DNA of 36,433 bases from an uncultured Verrucomicrobiota bacterium (GTDB lineage: Bacteria > Verrucomicrobiota > Kiritimatiellia > CAJWTS01): NCBI GenBank assembly GCA_913047795.1, contig CAJWTS010000040.1, positions 1-36,433 on the forward strand. The letters run 5' to 3'. The position numbers were made by a program, and so were the translations under genes. Below are positions 1 to 7,985 of this stretch, piece after piece (position 1 is the first letter of the stretch; every line of letters starts with the position of its first letter). The notes under the pieces are model-generated. The model was given only the letters and a program-made list of their open reading frames with translations. It did not search any database and had not been told where the DNA came from.

Positions 1-133
1 CCGTCGGATTGTCGCGGAACTTCCGCAGCCAGTGAGCAAGCGAACGCTTGGGTTCGAATGTACGATTGTGGCCGACCAGGAGGGCGTCCTCGTCACCGGG
101 CTGGTACGGGCGAATCGTGATGGGTTCGCTCAT
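1..133 (-). CDS. GNAT-family N-acetyltransferase, N-terminal part only
   Basis: The gene runs off the left edge of the window, so only the first 44 codons are visible. It starts at an ATG (131-133) and reads [19 protein letters not shown], the usual first beta strand and 'RP...GDE..L' opening of GNAT acetyltransferases, which transfer an acetyl group from acetyl-CoA to an amine. The substrate cannot be told because the acetyl-CoA-binding motif lies outside the window. It begins 36 bases after the stop of the MutS tail fragment and would be co-directional with it. The overlap with the last codons of the 93-2009 frame supports the view that the end of that frame is not genuine. The family call is by eye from the N-terminus alone. 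Confidence 0.6.
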   Translation of the reverse strand, partial: MSEPITIRPYQPGDEDALLVGHNRTFEPKRSLAHWLRKFRDNPT

Positions 134-2009
134 TGTTGGATGACTGTATCGGCAGAAAGGCGGTGTCGACTACTTCTGGCCGTTCTGTTCCTGCCAGCGT
201 TGCAGCAATTCGTGCGCCTGGCGCGGAGTCAGGTCGTCGAGGTCGAGCTTTGCGAGTTCCTCGATCAGGGGGTCGGGAGGCGCACTGAAGAGCTCTGCTT
301 GCCGCGGGCCTGGTTACAGATTCGAGTGCGACCCCGCCCGGTTCGATCGCTTCAAGGCGCTGTACGTCGCCCGGTTTCCACTTGAAGCGGTAGGGTCGCC
401 ACTGCCGTCCATCGCGCGTGCCTTCAAGCACGATCTCGGGTCGTGCCTTGGTCATGCTTGCGAACAGGCCGTAACCGTTGGCGAGGCTGAACGCGCCGTA
501 AGTCTTGTTGAACCCCTCGCGCCAGTCCCCCAGCTTGCGCATGGCAGGATGGGATTCTCCGAGGGGGCGCGGCGCGCGCTGTTCGGCCGCGCTGCGACGT
601 CTCTCGAGCGTGTGCTGCATGCCGCGGTAGAGGCGGTGATAGGTAATCGGGACAGACAGGATCAGGATCAAAACCGCAACGCCGTAGATCAGCACGCGAT
701 GCGGAACGTAGAGCCAGAGCCAGCTTGGACTGAGCAGCTTACCGCTGCGCGGCGGAACCCGGTGGCGCAGGCGCCGCGGCCATGCGGCATCGTCAATCAA
801 CGTGATGCAAAGCGCGATCGTGAGCAGGTTGAAATAGGCGTAGTTGCCTGTCGCCATGATCATCACCTGCAACACGATTTGGGCCACGGCGCCGATCAGC
901 CGGAATGTGCGCGGCAGGAAGAACAGGAACGGACAGCCGATTTCGATCACGAACATGACCAGGCACGACGCCATCTGGATCGACAGTGGGAGCTGATGCG
1001 CGAACCAGGCGGTCCAGGTCGGGATCGGTTGCGTCCAGTAGTGGTAGGTCAGCGCCGTCAAGTTCCACCACGATGCGTCGTTACTGATCAGCTTGACCAG
1101 TCCGGACGCGATCATGAGCCGGAAGAGGAGCCACCAGAACAAGAGCCGGATCGTCGCCGTCGGCGGCGAAAGGCGCGAGAGCGTCAGCCGCCATTGCAGC
1201 GGGGCGTACCAGATGGCGAGGAAGCCGGTCTCCAGCAACAGGATTTCCCATTGATAGCCCATGAAGACCTGGCCGATCAGCGTCAACGAAAGGTAGAACA
1301 GCCAGAGCAGAACGAGCATGACGACCGGCGCCAGCCCGGCCACGAGCAGGACCGCCGACAGAGCACCGGTCGCGCAGATAAAGTCGATCATGCCGTCCGA
1401 CGGCGCGAATCGGTAAATGGATGGAAAGGCTCGGAAGGGCACGGGATCGGTCTGCGCCGCGAAATGGTCCGTGATCTTTTCGGCAGGCAGGATGCCGTTG
1501 CTGCCGATTAAGCCGTCCGCCTGTGTCCAGAAGGAGAGGAACGCCACCAGGTAGACCAGTCCGAGCAGGCGCAGGAAGATTGAGCGACTGATGAAATACG
1601 TATAGGGCCGTGGCGCGCCGCCCGTGAGCAGGCGCGTGACGCGCGACAGGCCCATGCGCCGCTGCGCAACGAATGCATAAGCCCGCTCAGCGAACGGCAG
1701 CAGACCCGGCAGCCTCGCGGGCCAGGTCAACAAACCCCCGGCCGGCGCATAGGACAGGGCCTGGAAAACGGCCTCCGCGCCACGATAGACGCGGCCATCC
1801 GGCTCGACCAGGTGCACGGCCCGCTTGAGTTCGGCTTCGGAAATTTCGGGACACAGCTCGCGTGCGTCCTTGATCGCGATGTAGTTGACGCGCCCCCGTG
1901 TGAGGCGCTGCCAGCGGTCAATCCAGCGCTTGCAGAACCCGCAATCGCCGTCGTAGATCATCACCGGGCTCAACGGCGGCCGGGCGAGCTGGATTGTCTC
2001 AGGAGGCAT
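93..2009 (-). CDS. Lipase-maturation-factor-like membrane protein with N-terminal DUF393 domain, C-terminus disrupted
   Basis: The start is an ATG at 2007-2009 giving [12 protein letters not shown]; longer in-frame starts lack support. Residues about 17-110 form a thiol-disulfide-like DUF393 domain with the motif [10 protein letters not shown] (C23, C26). From about residue 145 the chain is polytopic, with roughly eight hydrophobic segments, and resembles the lipase maturation factor/HTTM family ('[14 protein letters not shown]', 'ASGLVKL', '[16 protein letters not shown]'). Near residue 550 it reaches the conserved 'YRFKWKPGD', after which family members continue with about 100 more residues ('..PHQPRLDWQMWFAAL..'). 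Here the frame instead runs into low-complexity sequence antiparallel to nothing recognisable and, in another frame, into the MutS tail. The last ~80 codons (below about 340) are therefore probably not native. Family function in bacteria is poorly known. Confidence 0.6.
   Translation of the reverse strand: MPPETIQLARPPLSPVMIYDGDCGFCKRWIDRWQRLTRGRVNYIAIKDARELCPEISEAELKRAVHLVEPDGRVYRGAEAVFQALSYAPAGGLLTWPARLPGLLPFAERAYAFVAQRRMGLSRVTRLLTGGAPRPYTYFISRSIFLRLLGLVYLVAFLSFWTQADGLIGSNGILPAEKITDHFAAQTDPVPFRAFPSIYRFAPSDGMIDFICATGALSAVLLVAGLAPVVMLVLLWLFYLSLTLIGQVFMGYQWEILLLETGFLAIWYAPLQWRLTLSRLSPPTATIRLLFWWLLFRLMIASGLVKLISNDASWWNLTALTYHYWTQPIPTWTAWFAHQLPLSIQMASCLVMFVIEIGCPFLFFLPRTFRLIGAVAQIVLQVMIMATGNYAYFNLLTIALCITLIDDAAWPRRLRHRVPPRSGKLLSPSWLWLYVPHRVLIYGVAVLILILSVPITYHRLYRGMQHTLERRRSAAEQRAPRPLGESHPAMRKLGDWREGFNKTYGAFSLANGYGLFASMTKARPEIVLEGTRDGRQWRPYRFKWKPGDVQRLEAIEPGGVALESVTRPAASRALQCASRPPDRGTRKARPRRPDSAPGARIAATLAGTERPEVVDTAFLPIQSSNNERTHHDSPVPAR
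170..316 (-). pseudogene. mutS: MutS C-terminal tail fragment
   Basis: A 47-codon frame closed by TAG at 170-172 encodes a sequence containing [19 protein letters not shown] and then [17 protein letters not shown]. This matches the end of DNA mismatch repair protein MutS, where a variable linker is followed by 'DPD.LTPRQAL..LY.L'. Full MutS is about 850-900 residues; the ATPase, clamp and mismatch-binding domains are absent. A TAA stop lies directly upstream in this frame (near 317-319), so the fragment is not an independent gene. It overlaps in another frame the last part of the lipase-maturation-factor-like gene. I read it as the remnant left when a deletion (or an assembly error) joined the inside of that gene to the very end of mutS. 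Confidence 0.65.
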
Positions 2010-2096
2010 GCCGGCAACTCTAACAGGCCCTTCCGTAGCGGTGAAGACCCGATGCCGGCCGCCGCGCAATGCGTTATGTTGATGCGCTTCTCGCGA

Positions 2097-2124
2097 TTGA
2101 CTTCGATGGGCGTTTATCGACAAT
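2097..2124 (+). promoter_or_regulatory. Candidate sigma70-type promoter of the 2158 gene
   Basis: TTGACT at 2097-2102 and GACAAT at 2119-2124 are separated by 16 bases. A start of transcription near 2131 would leave room for the GGAGG ribosome-binding site at 2143-2147, ten bases before the ATG at 2158. The site lies in the intergenic space between the two divergent genes. Assigned by consensus match only. Confidence 0.35.
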
Positions 2125-2157
2125 CCGCAGATCAACCTGACTGGAGGATCTTGCATC

Positions 2158-2733
2158 ATGGCCAACTATAGCGGAACGCCCATTGCCGACATCATCGCAG
2201 CGCTTGAATCGCGTCCCGATCTGCCCGTGCTTGCGCCGGACCGGGATTGGGACGAGGATCTGACGACGCGCCTTAACAACGCGACGGCGACGGATCTCTT
2301 TGGCGATCGGTCGATTGCCGACCCGGCATTCGCGGAGGCCGTGCGCAGCGGGCTCTTGCTTTGGAACGATGCGCTTGATGCGTCGCACACGGTTTCGCAG
2401 GCGATCGACACGATCACCGGAAGTTACTGGCACGGCATCATGCATCGCCGCGAGCCGGACTATGGTAACGCGAAGTATTGGTTTAATCGTGTCGGTTCGC
2501 ATCCCGCGATGGTGCGCGTTCTGGCGCTGGCCACGGAACGCGCGGCCGCGTTGGTCGACGCCGCGTATGCCGAGGGGTTCGTTGGCCGGACAGAGTGGGA
2601 TGCCTTTCAGTTCGTCGACTGGTGTGAAGACGCGGCGGGCCTCGATTCGGACGCAGGGGAACTGTTGCGTGTGATCCAGCTCGAGGAGATTAAGGTGCTG
2701 CTCGACTATTCGTTCGAGCAGGCGCTGGGTTAG
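2158..2733 (+). CDS. Conserved hypothetical protein (191 residues, soluble)
   Basis: A strong GGAGG (2143-2147) decides the ATG start. The protein has no signal peptide or membrane segment. Its most striking stretch is residues about 84-106, GSYWHGIMHRREPDYGNAKYWFNRVG, rich in Trp, His, Arg and Tyr. I recall this kind of block from uncharacterised proteins of planctomycete-like bacteria and related phyla, but no function is known to me. The central His/Arg/Asp/Tyr cluster could form a ligand or metal site, which is inference only. The C-terminal third is acidic and helical. The gene converges on the LysM/amidase gene, and the two stop codons overlap (TAG 2731-2733 against TAA 2730-2732). Confidence 0.75.
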   Translation: MANYSGTPIADIIAALESRPDLPVLAPDRDWDEDLTTRLNNATATDLFGDRSIADPAFAEAVRSGLLLWNDALDASHTVSQAIDTITGSYWHGIMHRREPDYGNAKYWFNRVGSHPAMVRVLALATERAAALVDAAYAEGFVGRTEWDAFQFVDWCEDAAGLDSDAGELLRVIQLEEIKVLLDYSFEQALG

Positions 2734-3713
2734 TTCCTCGCAACGCGTGGATGCGTCGTGTGGCGCAGGTCCCGCACCAGCGATCCGATCGGAAAATAAC
2801 GACCCGGGCAGGCCGTGGGTTTCGTATTAATCTGTTGATGCGTATGCAGGGCGCCGGGGCCAAGATCGCATTGGTCCATCAGGTGCGCCACGAGGCTTCG
2901 CAGGCTCTTCATCTGGGCCGCCGAGGGGGCGCGTTTGTCAAAGTTTCCGACCAGGCAGATGCCGATGCTGATCGCATTCTGGCGATCGCTGGCGAGGTGG
3001 CCGCCGGCGAGCTGCCGCGTCCAGCGGGCGCCGATATCGATGCGCCCGTCGGGCATGCGCACGCCGTTGCCGATCACGAAATGATAAGCCAGGCCGTTTT
3101 CCATGCGACGTCCTTCACGGTGATAGCGATCCATGCCCCAGGTCGTATCGACGGCCGATCCGCTATGGTGAACCACGATGTAGCGCCAGCGATCGGGAAT
3201 CACCCGTGCCCGGCTGATGCGTCGCGCGAGAGTGCCGTTCAGCGTCGTCACCGCCCGGCGCGGGGCCGGAGTGGGGGCGGCCGTCCCTGGACGCGCGGTG
3301 GCTGGGGCAGGCGGCGCCGGGTAGCCCAGGGGAACCCAGAGCTTCTGCCCGATGCGAATCCGGTCGGGATGTGCGAGCCCATTGATCGCTGCGATCGCCT
3401 CCGTGCTGGTCCCGTAATCATTCGCGATGGCCTCGACCGTATCGCCCGGCTCAACGATGTATCGAATCTTTTCGTCCGCGCGATTCGGGATGCGAAGCCT
3501 CTGTCCGATGCTTAGCTTGCCCATGCGCCGGATGTTATTGTGCCGCGCCAGGCTCTGCATGTCGGCGCCGAAGCGGGTCGCGATGCGCGATAGGGTGTCG
3601 CCGCGGCGCACGACGTAGGCCAGGTCATCAGCACCCGTGCTGCCGATCGATAGGTGCAGGACGGCTGCGACGAGAATGCATACCGATCGGAAAGTGTGGG
3701 GGGGAATTGCCAT
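2730..3713 (-). CDS. Secreted N-acetylmuramoyl-L-alanine amidase with two LysM repeats
   Basis: Starting at the ATG 3711-3713, the 327-residue product begins with a signal peptide (hydrophobic about 9-24, likely cleavage near residue 28). Two LysM peptidoglycan-binding repeats follow at about 33-76 ('YVVRRGDTLSRIA...IGQRLRIP') and 84-128 ('YIVEPGDTVEAIA...IGQKLWVP'). After a Pro/Ala linker comes an Amidase_2/PGRP-type domain at about 170-315. Likely zinc ligands are H182 in 'IVVHHSGS', H292 and C302 in 'THQQINTKPTACPG', as in T7 lysozyme-like amidases. It should cleave the bond between N-acetylmuramate and L-Ala in the periplasm during wall turnover. An upstream TTG start three bases after the clc stop is possible, but would put a charged tail in front of the signal peptide. 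It is probably co-transcribed with the CLC gene upstream. Confidence 0.85.
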   Translation of the reverse strand: MAIPPHTFRSVCILVAAVLHLSIGSTGADDLAYVVRRGDTLSRIATRFGADMQSLARHNNIRRMGKLSIGQRLRIPNRADEKIRYIVEPGDTVEAIANDYGTSTEAIAAINGLAHPDRIRIGQKLWVPLGYPAPPAPATARPGTAAPTPAPRRAVTTLNGTLARRISRARVIPDRWRYIVVHHSGSAVDTTWGMDRYHREGRRMENGLAYHFVIGNGVRMPDGRIDIGARWTRQLAGGHLASDRQNAISIGICLVGNFDKRAPSAAQMKSLRSLVAHLMDQCDLGPGALHTHQQINTKPTACPGRYFPIGSLVRDLRHTTHPRVARN

Positions 3714-3797
3714 GCGACGACGACGGGGGACGTAATCAAGCCATTGTCCGCGCGTCACCGAGTTTTGTAAAGGTTCGTTTCGGTCCCGAATCAAGCG

Positions 3798-5630
3798 CTA
3801 TTTCATCTGTTGCACGAGTTCGGAGTCGTATGCGGCAACAATATCCGTGTGGCTGAGCATGCCCAGGAGCCGCGAGGGGTCTTCGCTATCCACGATCGCC
3901 AGTTCGTCGAGTTCGTTCGCTTGCATGCGACGGACGACGGTGAAGAGGGTGTCGTCGGTGGTCGCGGTTACCGGCGGCGAAGCTATGTCCTCCGCGATAA
4001 GGACTGCGCCGAGGTCGCCCTGTTGATTGATCAGCGCCCGCAACTCGCGACTGCGAATGATCCCGATCAGCATGTTGTCCTCGCCCACCACCGGAAAGCT
4101 CGAGTGTTCCGCATTGGCGAAGTGTTTGAAAAATTCGCTGACGCAGGCGTGTGACGGCACGGTGATGATGCGCCCCGACCGCTTGCGACCGAGTACGTCG
4201 GCGACACCGATATGCTTGAGAACGGCTTCGGCCATTTCGCTCTGGTGCACGGGGGCATCGAAACGGTTCAAGATCTGCTTGGTGTATAGCGTGTGATGTC
4301 GTACGAGCAGGTAGGCGATCATGCAAACCCACATCGAAGGTACCAGCAGGCGGTAGTTGCCCGTCATCTCGCTGACCATGATGATCGTCGAGATCGGCGT
4401 ATTGGCCGCCGCGGCGAAGAATCCGGCCATGCCGACCAGGGCAAAGGCGCCGGCCTGAATGTCCATGCCCGGGAAAATGTGCTCCATCAGGATGCCCACG
4501 ATGCCGCCCAGGGTGCCGCCGATGACGATTGCCGGACCGAAGACGCCGCCTGATCCGCCCGAACCGATCGAGAAGCAGGTCGTCGCGATCTTGCAGAAGA
4601 AGACGGCCACCAGTAGCTTCAGGCTGATACTACCGAAGGTATGGACCAGCTCCGTGCCGCTGGCCAGGGCTTTCTGGAGAACGCCGTACCCGGTGGCGAG
4701 TGCCTCCGGAACAAAGAAGCCGATGATACCGGTGATCAACCCTCCCACCGCAGGTGCCAACCAGATCGGAACCCGCGCGCGCTGAAAAAGGCCGGCCACG
4801 CCGTAGAAGGAACGGATATAGAGCACCGCACCCGCTGCCACCGCGAAGGCCAGAACGAGGTAGGGCAGTAATTGCGCGGGTCGATGGAAGACGAGCTCCG
4901 ATGTAACAAAAATGGGCTCCCACTCGAAGCGCGTAGCGAAGATGGCGTAGGCAATGATCGAGGCGATGATCGAGGGAATGATGACTTCAAATTCAAGATC
5001 CAGCTCCTTATATAGAACCTCTGCGGCGAAGAGCGCGCCCGCCATGGGGGCGTGAAAGATAGCGCCGACGCCGGCCGCCATGCCGGCCGCCATCAGGATG
5101 CGCCGTTCACGCGGCGAGAGGTGCAGGGCTTTGGCAATCACCGAACCGAACCCGGATCCGATCTGAGCAATCGGTCCTTCACGTCCACCGGATCCGCCGG
5201 ACCCGATCGTGATCGCTGCGGTTAAGGCCTTGATCAGCGGAACGCGTGCGCGAACGTTGCCGGCCTGATGATGGTAGGCGTCAATCGCAGCGTCGGTCCC
5301 ATGTCCGCCCGCTTCCGGCGCGAATTTCCAGACAATGATTCCGCTCAGGAGTCCGCCCAGCGCGGGCAGGATAATCAGCACCCAGCGCCGCAGGGGCACC
5401 GCCGCGCCGGGCGACTCGAACAGCGGCAGCTCGCCGCCGGGACTGTCCGGCACGTAGCCTGCGAGGCAGCCCAGCATCAGGTGGCGTCCCGATTCGAGCA
5501 TGGTGAAGAATACAATTGCACCCAGGCCGGCCACGACGCCGACGATGCCGCTTAGCACAATCAGGCGCCACGGGCCGGTGCCCGCGGCCAACGCTTTTAT
5601 GAAAGCTGGAAGATGAGGCGAAAGATGCAT
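3798..5630 (-). CDS. CLC-family chloride channel/transporter with C-terminal CBS pair
   Basis: The 610-residue product starts at ATG 5628-5630 (MHLSPHLP); longer readings would run back through the atp promoter. About ten or more membrane helices precede two CBS domains (about 465-605). The CLC signature GREGP is clear at 150-154 with gating Glu E151, as is the third motif GGVFGP. Two features are unusual. The first anion-binding motif GSGIP is replaced by GGHGT (about 108-112), so the usual chloride-coordinating Ser is absent. Next to E204 the position of the intracellular proton Glu of E. coli ClC (E203) is Val (V205), as in channel-type CLCs. Family knowledge would then favour channel-like or altered coupling, but ion choice cannot be decided by reading. 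It is transcribed divergently from the atp operon. Confidence 0.9.
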   Translation of the reverse strand: MHLSPHLPAFIKALAAGTGPWRLIVLSGIVGVVAGLGAIVFFTMLESGRHLMLGCLAGYVPDSPGGELPLFESPGAAVPLRRWVLIILPALGGLLSGIIVWKFAPEAGGHGTDAAIDAYHHQAGNVRARVPLIKALTAAITIGSGGSGGREGPIAQIGSGFGSVIAKALHLSPRERRILMAAGMAAGVGAIFHAPMAGALFAAEVLYKELDLEFEVIIPSIIASIIAYAIFATRFEWEPIFVTSELVFHRPAQLLPYLVLAFAVAAGAVLYIRSFYGVAGLFQRARVPIWLAPAVGGLITGIIGFFVPEALATGYGVLQKALASGTELVHTFGSISLKLLVAVFFCKIATTCFSIGSGGSGGVFGPAIVIGGTLGGIVGILMEHIFPGMDIQAGAFALVGMAGFFAAAANTPISTIIMVSEMTGNYRLLVPSMWVCMIAYLLVRHHTLYTKQILNRFDAPVHQSEMAEAVLKHIGVADVLGRKRSGRIITVPSHACVSEFFKHFANAEHSSFPVVGEDNMLIGIIRSRELRALINQQGDLGAVLIAEDIASPPVTATTDDTLFTVVRRMQANELDELAIVDSEDPSRLLGMLSHTDIVAAYDSELVQQMK

Positions 5631-5724
5631 ACGATGACCTATACACCTATCCACTGCGAACGGACAAGAAAGTCCGCGAACGGGTTGTTGGGGGGCGGAA
5701 CGGATCAGGAACTCCCGAACGCAC

Positions 5725-5753
5725 TTGACAAGCCTGCGCTGGTTTTGGATAAG
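5725..5753 (+). promoter_or_regulatory. Sigma70-type promoter of the ATP synthase operon
   Basis: A perfect -35 box TTGACA (5725-5730) is followed after exactly 17 bases by GATAAG (5748-5753), four of six to the -10 consensus. Predicted transcription would start near 5760, about 24 bases before the atpZ ATG at 5784, and a GGAAG ribosome-binding site (about 5774-5778) fits between. It lies in the 153-base gap between the divergent clc and atp genes. This is the best consensus promoter in the window. Confidence 0.6.
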
Positions 5754-5783
5754 GCAGACGTATTCTCCGCTGCGGAAGACCGA

Positions 5784-6020
5784 ATGGCTGAAGATTCGAA
5801 CAACAGGGGGGAGGGTCGGCGGCGCCTTCCGGCGGCAGCGAACATGGGGATTGGCTGCGCGTCGGCAATTCTCCTTTTTGGCGGGGTTGGTTACGTCGTT
5901 GACCGCAAACGAGGCGACGGGGTTGCCTTCATGATCGGCGGCCTGTTTATGGGTTTGTTCTATTGCGGATATGAGTTGTGGAAGCTTGTGCGCGCTGTTC
6001 AACGCGACACGGATGACTGA
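5784..6020 (+). CDS. atpZ: AtpZ-like F-ATPase assembly/ion-transport subunit
   Basis: The 78-residue protein starts at ATG 5784, preceded by GGAAG and by the operon promoter; an earlier start would place the promoter inside the gene. An Arg-rich head (residues about 1-15) is followed by two membrane helices separated by the short charged loop 'DRKRGDG' and ending in 'YELWKLVRAV'. This is the pattern of the AtpZ/AtpI family, small two-helix proteins encoded first in many atp operons and implicated in c-ring assembly and Mg2+ uptake. Its TGA stop shares a base with the next start codon (TGATG at 6018-6022), so the two are translationally coupled. Confidence 0.75.
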   Translation: MAEDSNNRGEGRRRLPAAANMGIGCASAILLFGGVGYVVDRKRGDGVAFMIGGLFMGLFYCGYELWKLVRAVQRDTDD

Positions 6021-6295
6021 TGTACATGTTTGAAACGACGATCGGATGGATGCTCGCCGTCGCGAACGCGGCGCTCGCGATGGGGATCTATCGCTTTGCC
6101 ATGACGCGCAGCGGGAATGCATTCCTGTGGTGGGCGATCGGCGCGAATGCCTTGCGTACGCTGATCTTTGCCATCGTCGTTGTGGCGGTCGCCCTGCTGG
6201 GTGTGGGACACATGTTGTCGTTTCTTGCGACGGTACTGGTTGGATACGCTTGCTTTCTCGCACTGGAAGTGGCCTACATCGCGCGACGCATATGA
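6020..6295 (+). CDS. Small membrane protein at the atpI position of the atp operon
   Basis: A 91-residue product with three strongly hydrophobic segments (about 7-25, 36-60 and 63-88) and basic loops (RFAMTRSGN, ARRI at the end). I see no diagnostic motif. Its size, topology and place between atpZ and atpB match the poorly conserved AtpI/UncI-type proteins thought to help assemble the c ring, so the name is by context. Both ends overlap their neighbours: the ATG shares a base with the atpZ stop, and the TGA (6293-6295) overlaps the atpB ATG (6292-6294). A second Met two codons downstream is an alternative start. Confidence 0.65.
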   Translation: MYMFETTIGWMLAVANAALAMGIYRFAMTRSGNAFLWWAIGANALRTLIFAIVVVAVALLGVGHMLSFLATVLVGYACFLALEVAYIARRI

Positions 6296-7149
6296 GTGTG
6301 GAGAACGTCCATCCAGATGTCGGGCACGCGGCGAAGCCACTTGCGCAGGGCACCGAACATGCGGCCGAACACGTCGCGGAAGGGCATTCCAAGGCCGAGG
6401 CGTTTCAGCATTTTCTGCTGCATCACGTCATGGACGGTACCGAGTGGCACCTTCCTTTCCTGCACATCTCGCTTCCGTCGTTTCTCACGCTGCATAGCGT
6501 GATGCTGATCCTGGCCGTGGTGTTCCTCTACCTGTTGTTCGGTGTCTTTTTTAAGAAAGGCCAGCGCGTGCCGACCGGCCTCACGAACTTCCTGGAATCC
6601 TTTGTCGTTTTCATCCGCGATGAAATTGCCATTGCGAACCTGGGCGAGAGGGATGGGCGCAAATTTGCTCCGTTTTTTTGCAGCCTGTTCTTCTTTATCA
6701 TGATGCTGAATTTCATGGGGTTGATCCCGTTGTTTTCGACGGCTACGAGCAACATCGCCGTTACGACCGCGCTGTCCCTCGTGATTCTTGGATTTATCAT
6801 CATCGGCGGCATCGCACGTAATGGCTTCATCGGCTATCTCAAGTCGTTCGCCGCACCGGGCATTCCCGGACCGGTGTTGGTCATCCTGATCCCGATCGAA
6901 ATCCTGGGTGTTTTCATTAAAGCTTTTGCGCTGACCGTGCGATTATTCGCCAACATGCTGGCCGGCCACATCGTGCTCTTTTCGCTGCTGGGCATGATTC
7001 TGCTGTTCGGCGTATTTGTCGGTCCGCCGGTGGTCCTGATGGCGACCGCGATCTACCTGCTCGAGATTTTTGTAGCCCTGCTGCAGGCGTATATCTTCAC
7101 GTTGTTGGCGGCGATGTTCATCGGGACGTCGCTGCATCCGGAGCATTGA
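6292..7149 (+). CDS. atpB: F1Fo ATP synthase subunit a
   Basis: The 285-residue product starts at ATG 6292 in an ATGA overlap with the previous gene. It is the stator subunit of Fo that carries protons to and from the c ring. The essential helix contains FALTVRLFANMLAGH with the conserved Arg at about R217 (E. coli R210). 'IPIEILGVFIKA' precedes it, and the C-terminal helices contain 'LLEIFVALLQAYIFTLLAAMFI', all diagnostic. The extramembrane N-terminus (1-45) holds eight or more His residues, a His-rich extension also seen in other bacterial phyla. Five membrane helices are expected. Confidence 0.97.
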   Translation: MSVENVHPDVGHAAKPLAQGTEHAAEHVAEGHSKAEAFQHFLLHHVMDGTEWHLPFLHISLPSFLTLHSVMLILAVVFLYLLFGVFFKKGQRVPTGLTNFLESFVVFIRDEIAIANLGERDGRKFAPFFCSLFFFIMMLNFMGLIPLFSTATSNIAVTTALSLVILGFIIIGGIARNGFIGYLKSFAAPGIPGPVLVILIPIEILGVFIKAFALTVRLFANMLAGHIVLFSLLGMILLFGVFVGPPVVLMATAIYLLEIFVALLQAYIFTLLAAMFIGTSLHPEH

Positions 7150-7197
7150 TCGCGGAGCGCCGACGCGCGGGGAAAGAAGTAGACAGCGCCGGATACG

Positions 7198-7213
7198 GTG
7201 GCTAGGATGCCAC
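7198..7213 (+). promoter_or_regulatory. Hairpin in the atpB-atpE spacer
   Basis: GTGGC (7198-7202) and GCCAC (7209-7213) form a perfect five-base-pair stem with a six-base loop, followed by GCTTTTC. It lies in the 120-base spacer before atpE, the only long gap in the front half of the operon. Such spacers commonly tune production of subunit c, needed at about ten copies per enzyme. Downstream a purine-rich AAAGGAAGGAAAGGA run supplies a strong ribosome-binding site for atpE. The stem is short, so a role as attenuator or processing site is only a suggestion. Confidence 0.25.
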
Positions 7214-7269
7214 GCTTTTCGCGGTGTTTGGGAAGTGATGCAGAGTTAAAGGAAGGAAAGGATACAGAA

Positions 7270-7494
7270 ATGGAGTTGCCACTTGGTGGTTTGATTGCAA
7301 TTGGGGCCGGGCTCGTGACACTTGGTGCCGCGTTTGGCATTGGCAAGATCGGGGCATCGGCGATGGACGGAATTGCCCGTCAGCCTGAGGCTGCGAACAG
7401 CATTCGCGGCGCGATGATCATCGCTTGTGCGCTGATTGAAGGCGTGGCCTTCTTCTGCGCTGTGATTGCGCTGATCGCAATCTTTGTCAAGTAA
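7270..7494 (+). CDS. atpE: F1Fo ATP synthase subunit c
   Basis: The 74-residue proteolipid starts at ATG 7270, about eight bases after an AGGA-rich ribosome-binding site; the longer frame upstream is the untranslated spacer. Two membrane helices flank the polar loop 'ARQPEA' (37-42). The ion-carrying carboxylate is E57 in 'CALIEGVAFF'. Helix 1 (GAAFGIGKIGASAMDG) lacks the Gln, and helix 2 lacks the 'ETT/EST' pattern, that coordinate Na+ in sodium-type rings such as Ilyobacter. The enzyme is therefore most likely proton driven. The Gly-rich first helix is normal for the family. Confidence 0.96.
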   Translation: MELPLGGLIAIGAGLVTLGAAFGIGKIGASAMDGIARQPEAANSIRGAMIIACALIEGVAFFCAVIALIAIFVK

Positions 7495-7508
7495 CGGAGG
7501 ATTGCCGC

Positions 7509-7982
7509 ATGCGCCCGGAAGCTCTTGTTGCGCTCTGGACGTGGATCACTTTCGGAGCGGTCTCGTTCATCCTGTACAAGGTGGCCTGGAAACCGATCCT
7601 GGCAGCCTTGGACGCGCGCGAAGCACGTATTCGCAACGCGTTGGATGACGCGGAGGCTGTGCGCGAGAAACTGGCGACCATCGACGAGACGAAGAGCAGG
7701 CTGATCCAGGAAGCAGAGGAAGAGGCCAAGCAGATCATCGCGGACGCACGCACGGCGGCTGGAGAAGCCGGCGCGCAAGTCGAAAAGCGCGCCGCCGAGA
7801 AGGTAAGTATTCTCTACGAAAATGCTGAGCGCGATATCGCCACGATAAAAGAAAAGACCGTGGCGGTGATGCAATCCGAGCAGGCCGAGATCGTCATTAA
7901 CCTGGCGGGCCGGCTGGTCGAAGAGAACCTGGACGACGATAAGAATCGGGCGCTTACCGATAAAATGCTGGACGAGTGGTAA
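7509..7982 (+). CDS. atpF: F1Fo ATP synthase subunit b
   Basis: The 157-residue product begins at ATG 7509 behind a GGAGG (7496-7500). One membrane helix (about 5-24) is followed by 'KVAWKPILAALDAREARI', the typical b-subunit entry into the long peripheral-stalk coiled coil (about 35-140, rich in Glu, Ala and Lys). The C-terminus 'IVINLAGRLVEENLDDDKNRALTDKMLDEW' is the delta-binding end. A single b gene is present, so the stalk should be a b2 homodimer rather than b/b'. It ends three bases before atpH. Confidence 0.95.
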   Translation: MRPEALVALWTWITFGAVSFILYKVAWKPILAALDAREARIRNALDDAEAVREKLATIDETKSRLIQEAEEEAKQIIADARTAAGEAGAQVEKRAAEKVSILYENAERDIATIKEKTVAVMQSEQAEIVINLAGRLVEENLDDDKNRALTDKMLDEW

Positions 7983-7985
7983 ACC

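Noticed and set aside
549..1511. 320-codon plus-strand frame opposite the lipase-maturation-factor gene
   Set aside because: Composition dominated by Arg, Gln, Asp and Glu, typical of an antisense shadow; the minus-strand frame has clear domains and membrane helices.
6046..6291. N-terminal extension of subunit a by 82 codons
   Set aside because: Overlaps the atpI-position gene in another frame and is Arg/Gly-rich; the ATGA overlap start at 6292 gives a normal-length subunit a.
5631..6392. N-terminal extension of the CLC frame to an upstream start
   Set aside because: Would run antisense through atpZ and the atpI-position gene and adds a non-membrane, low-complexity stretch; ATG 5630 fits the family length.
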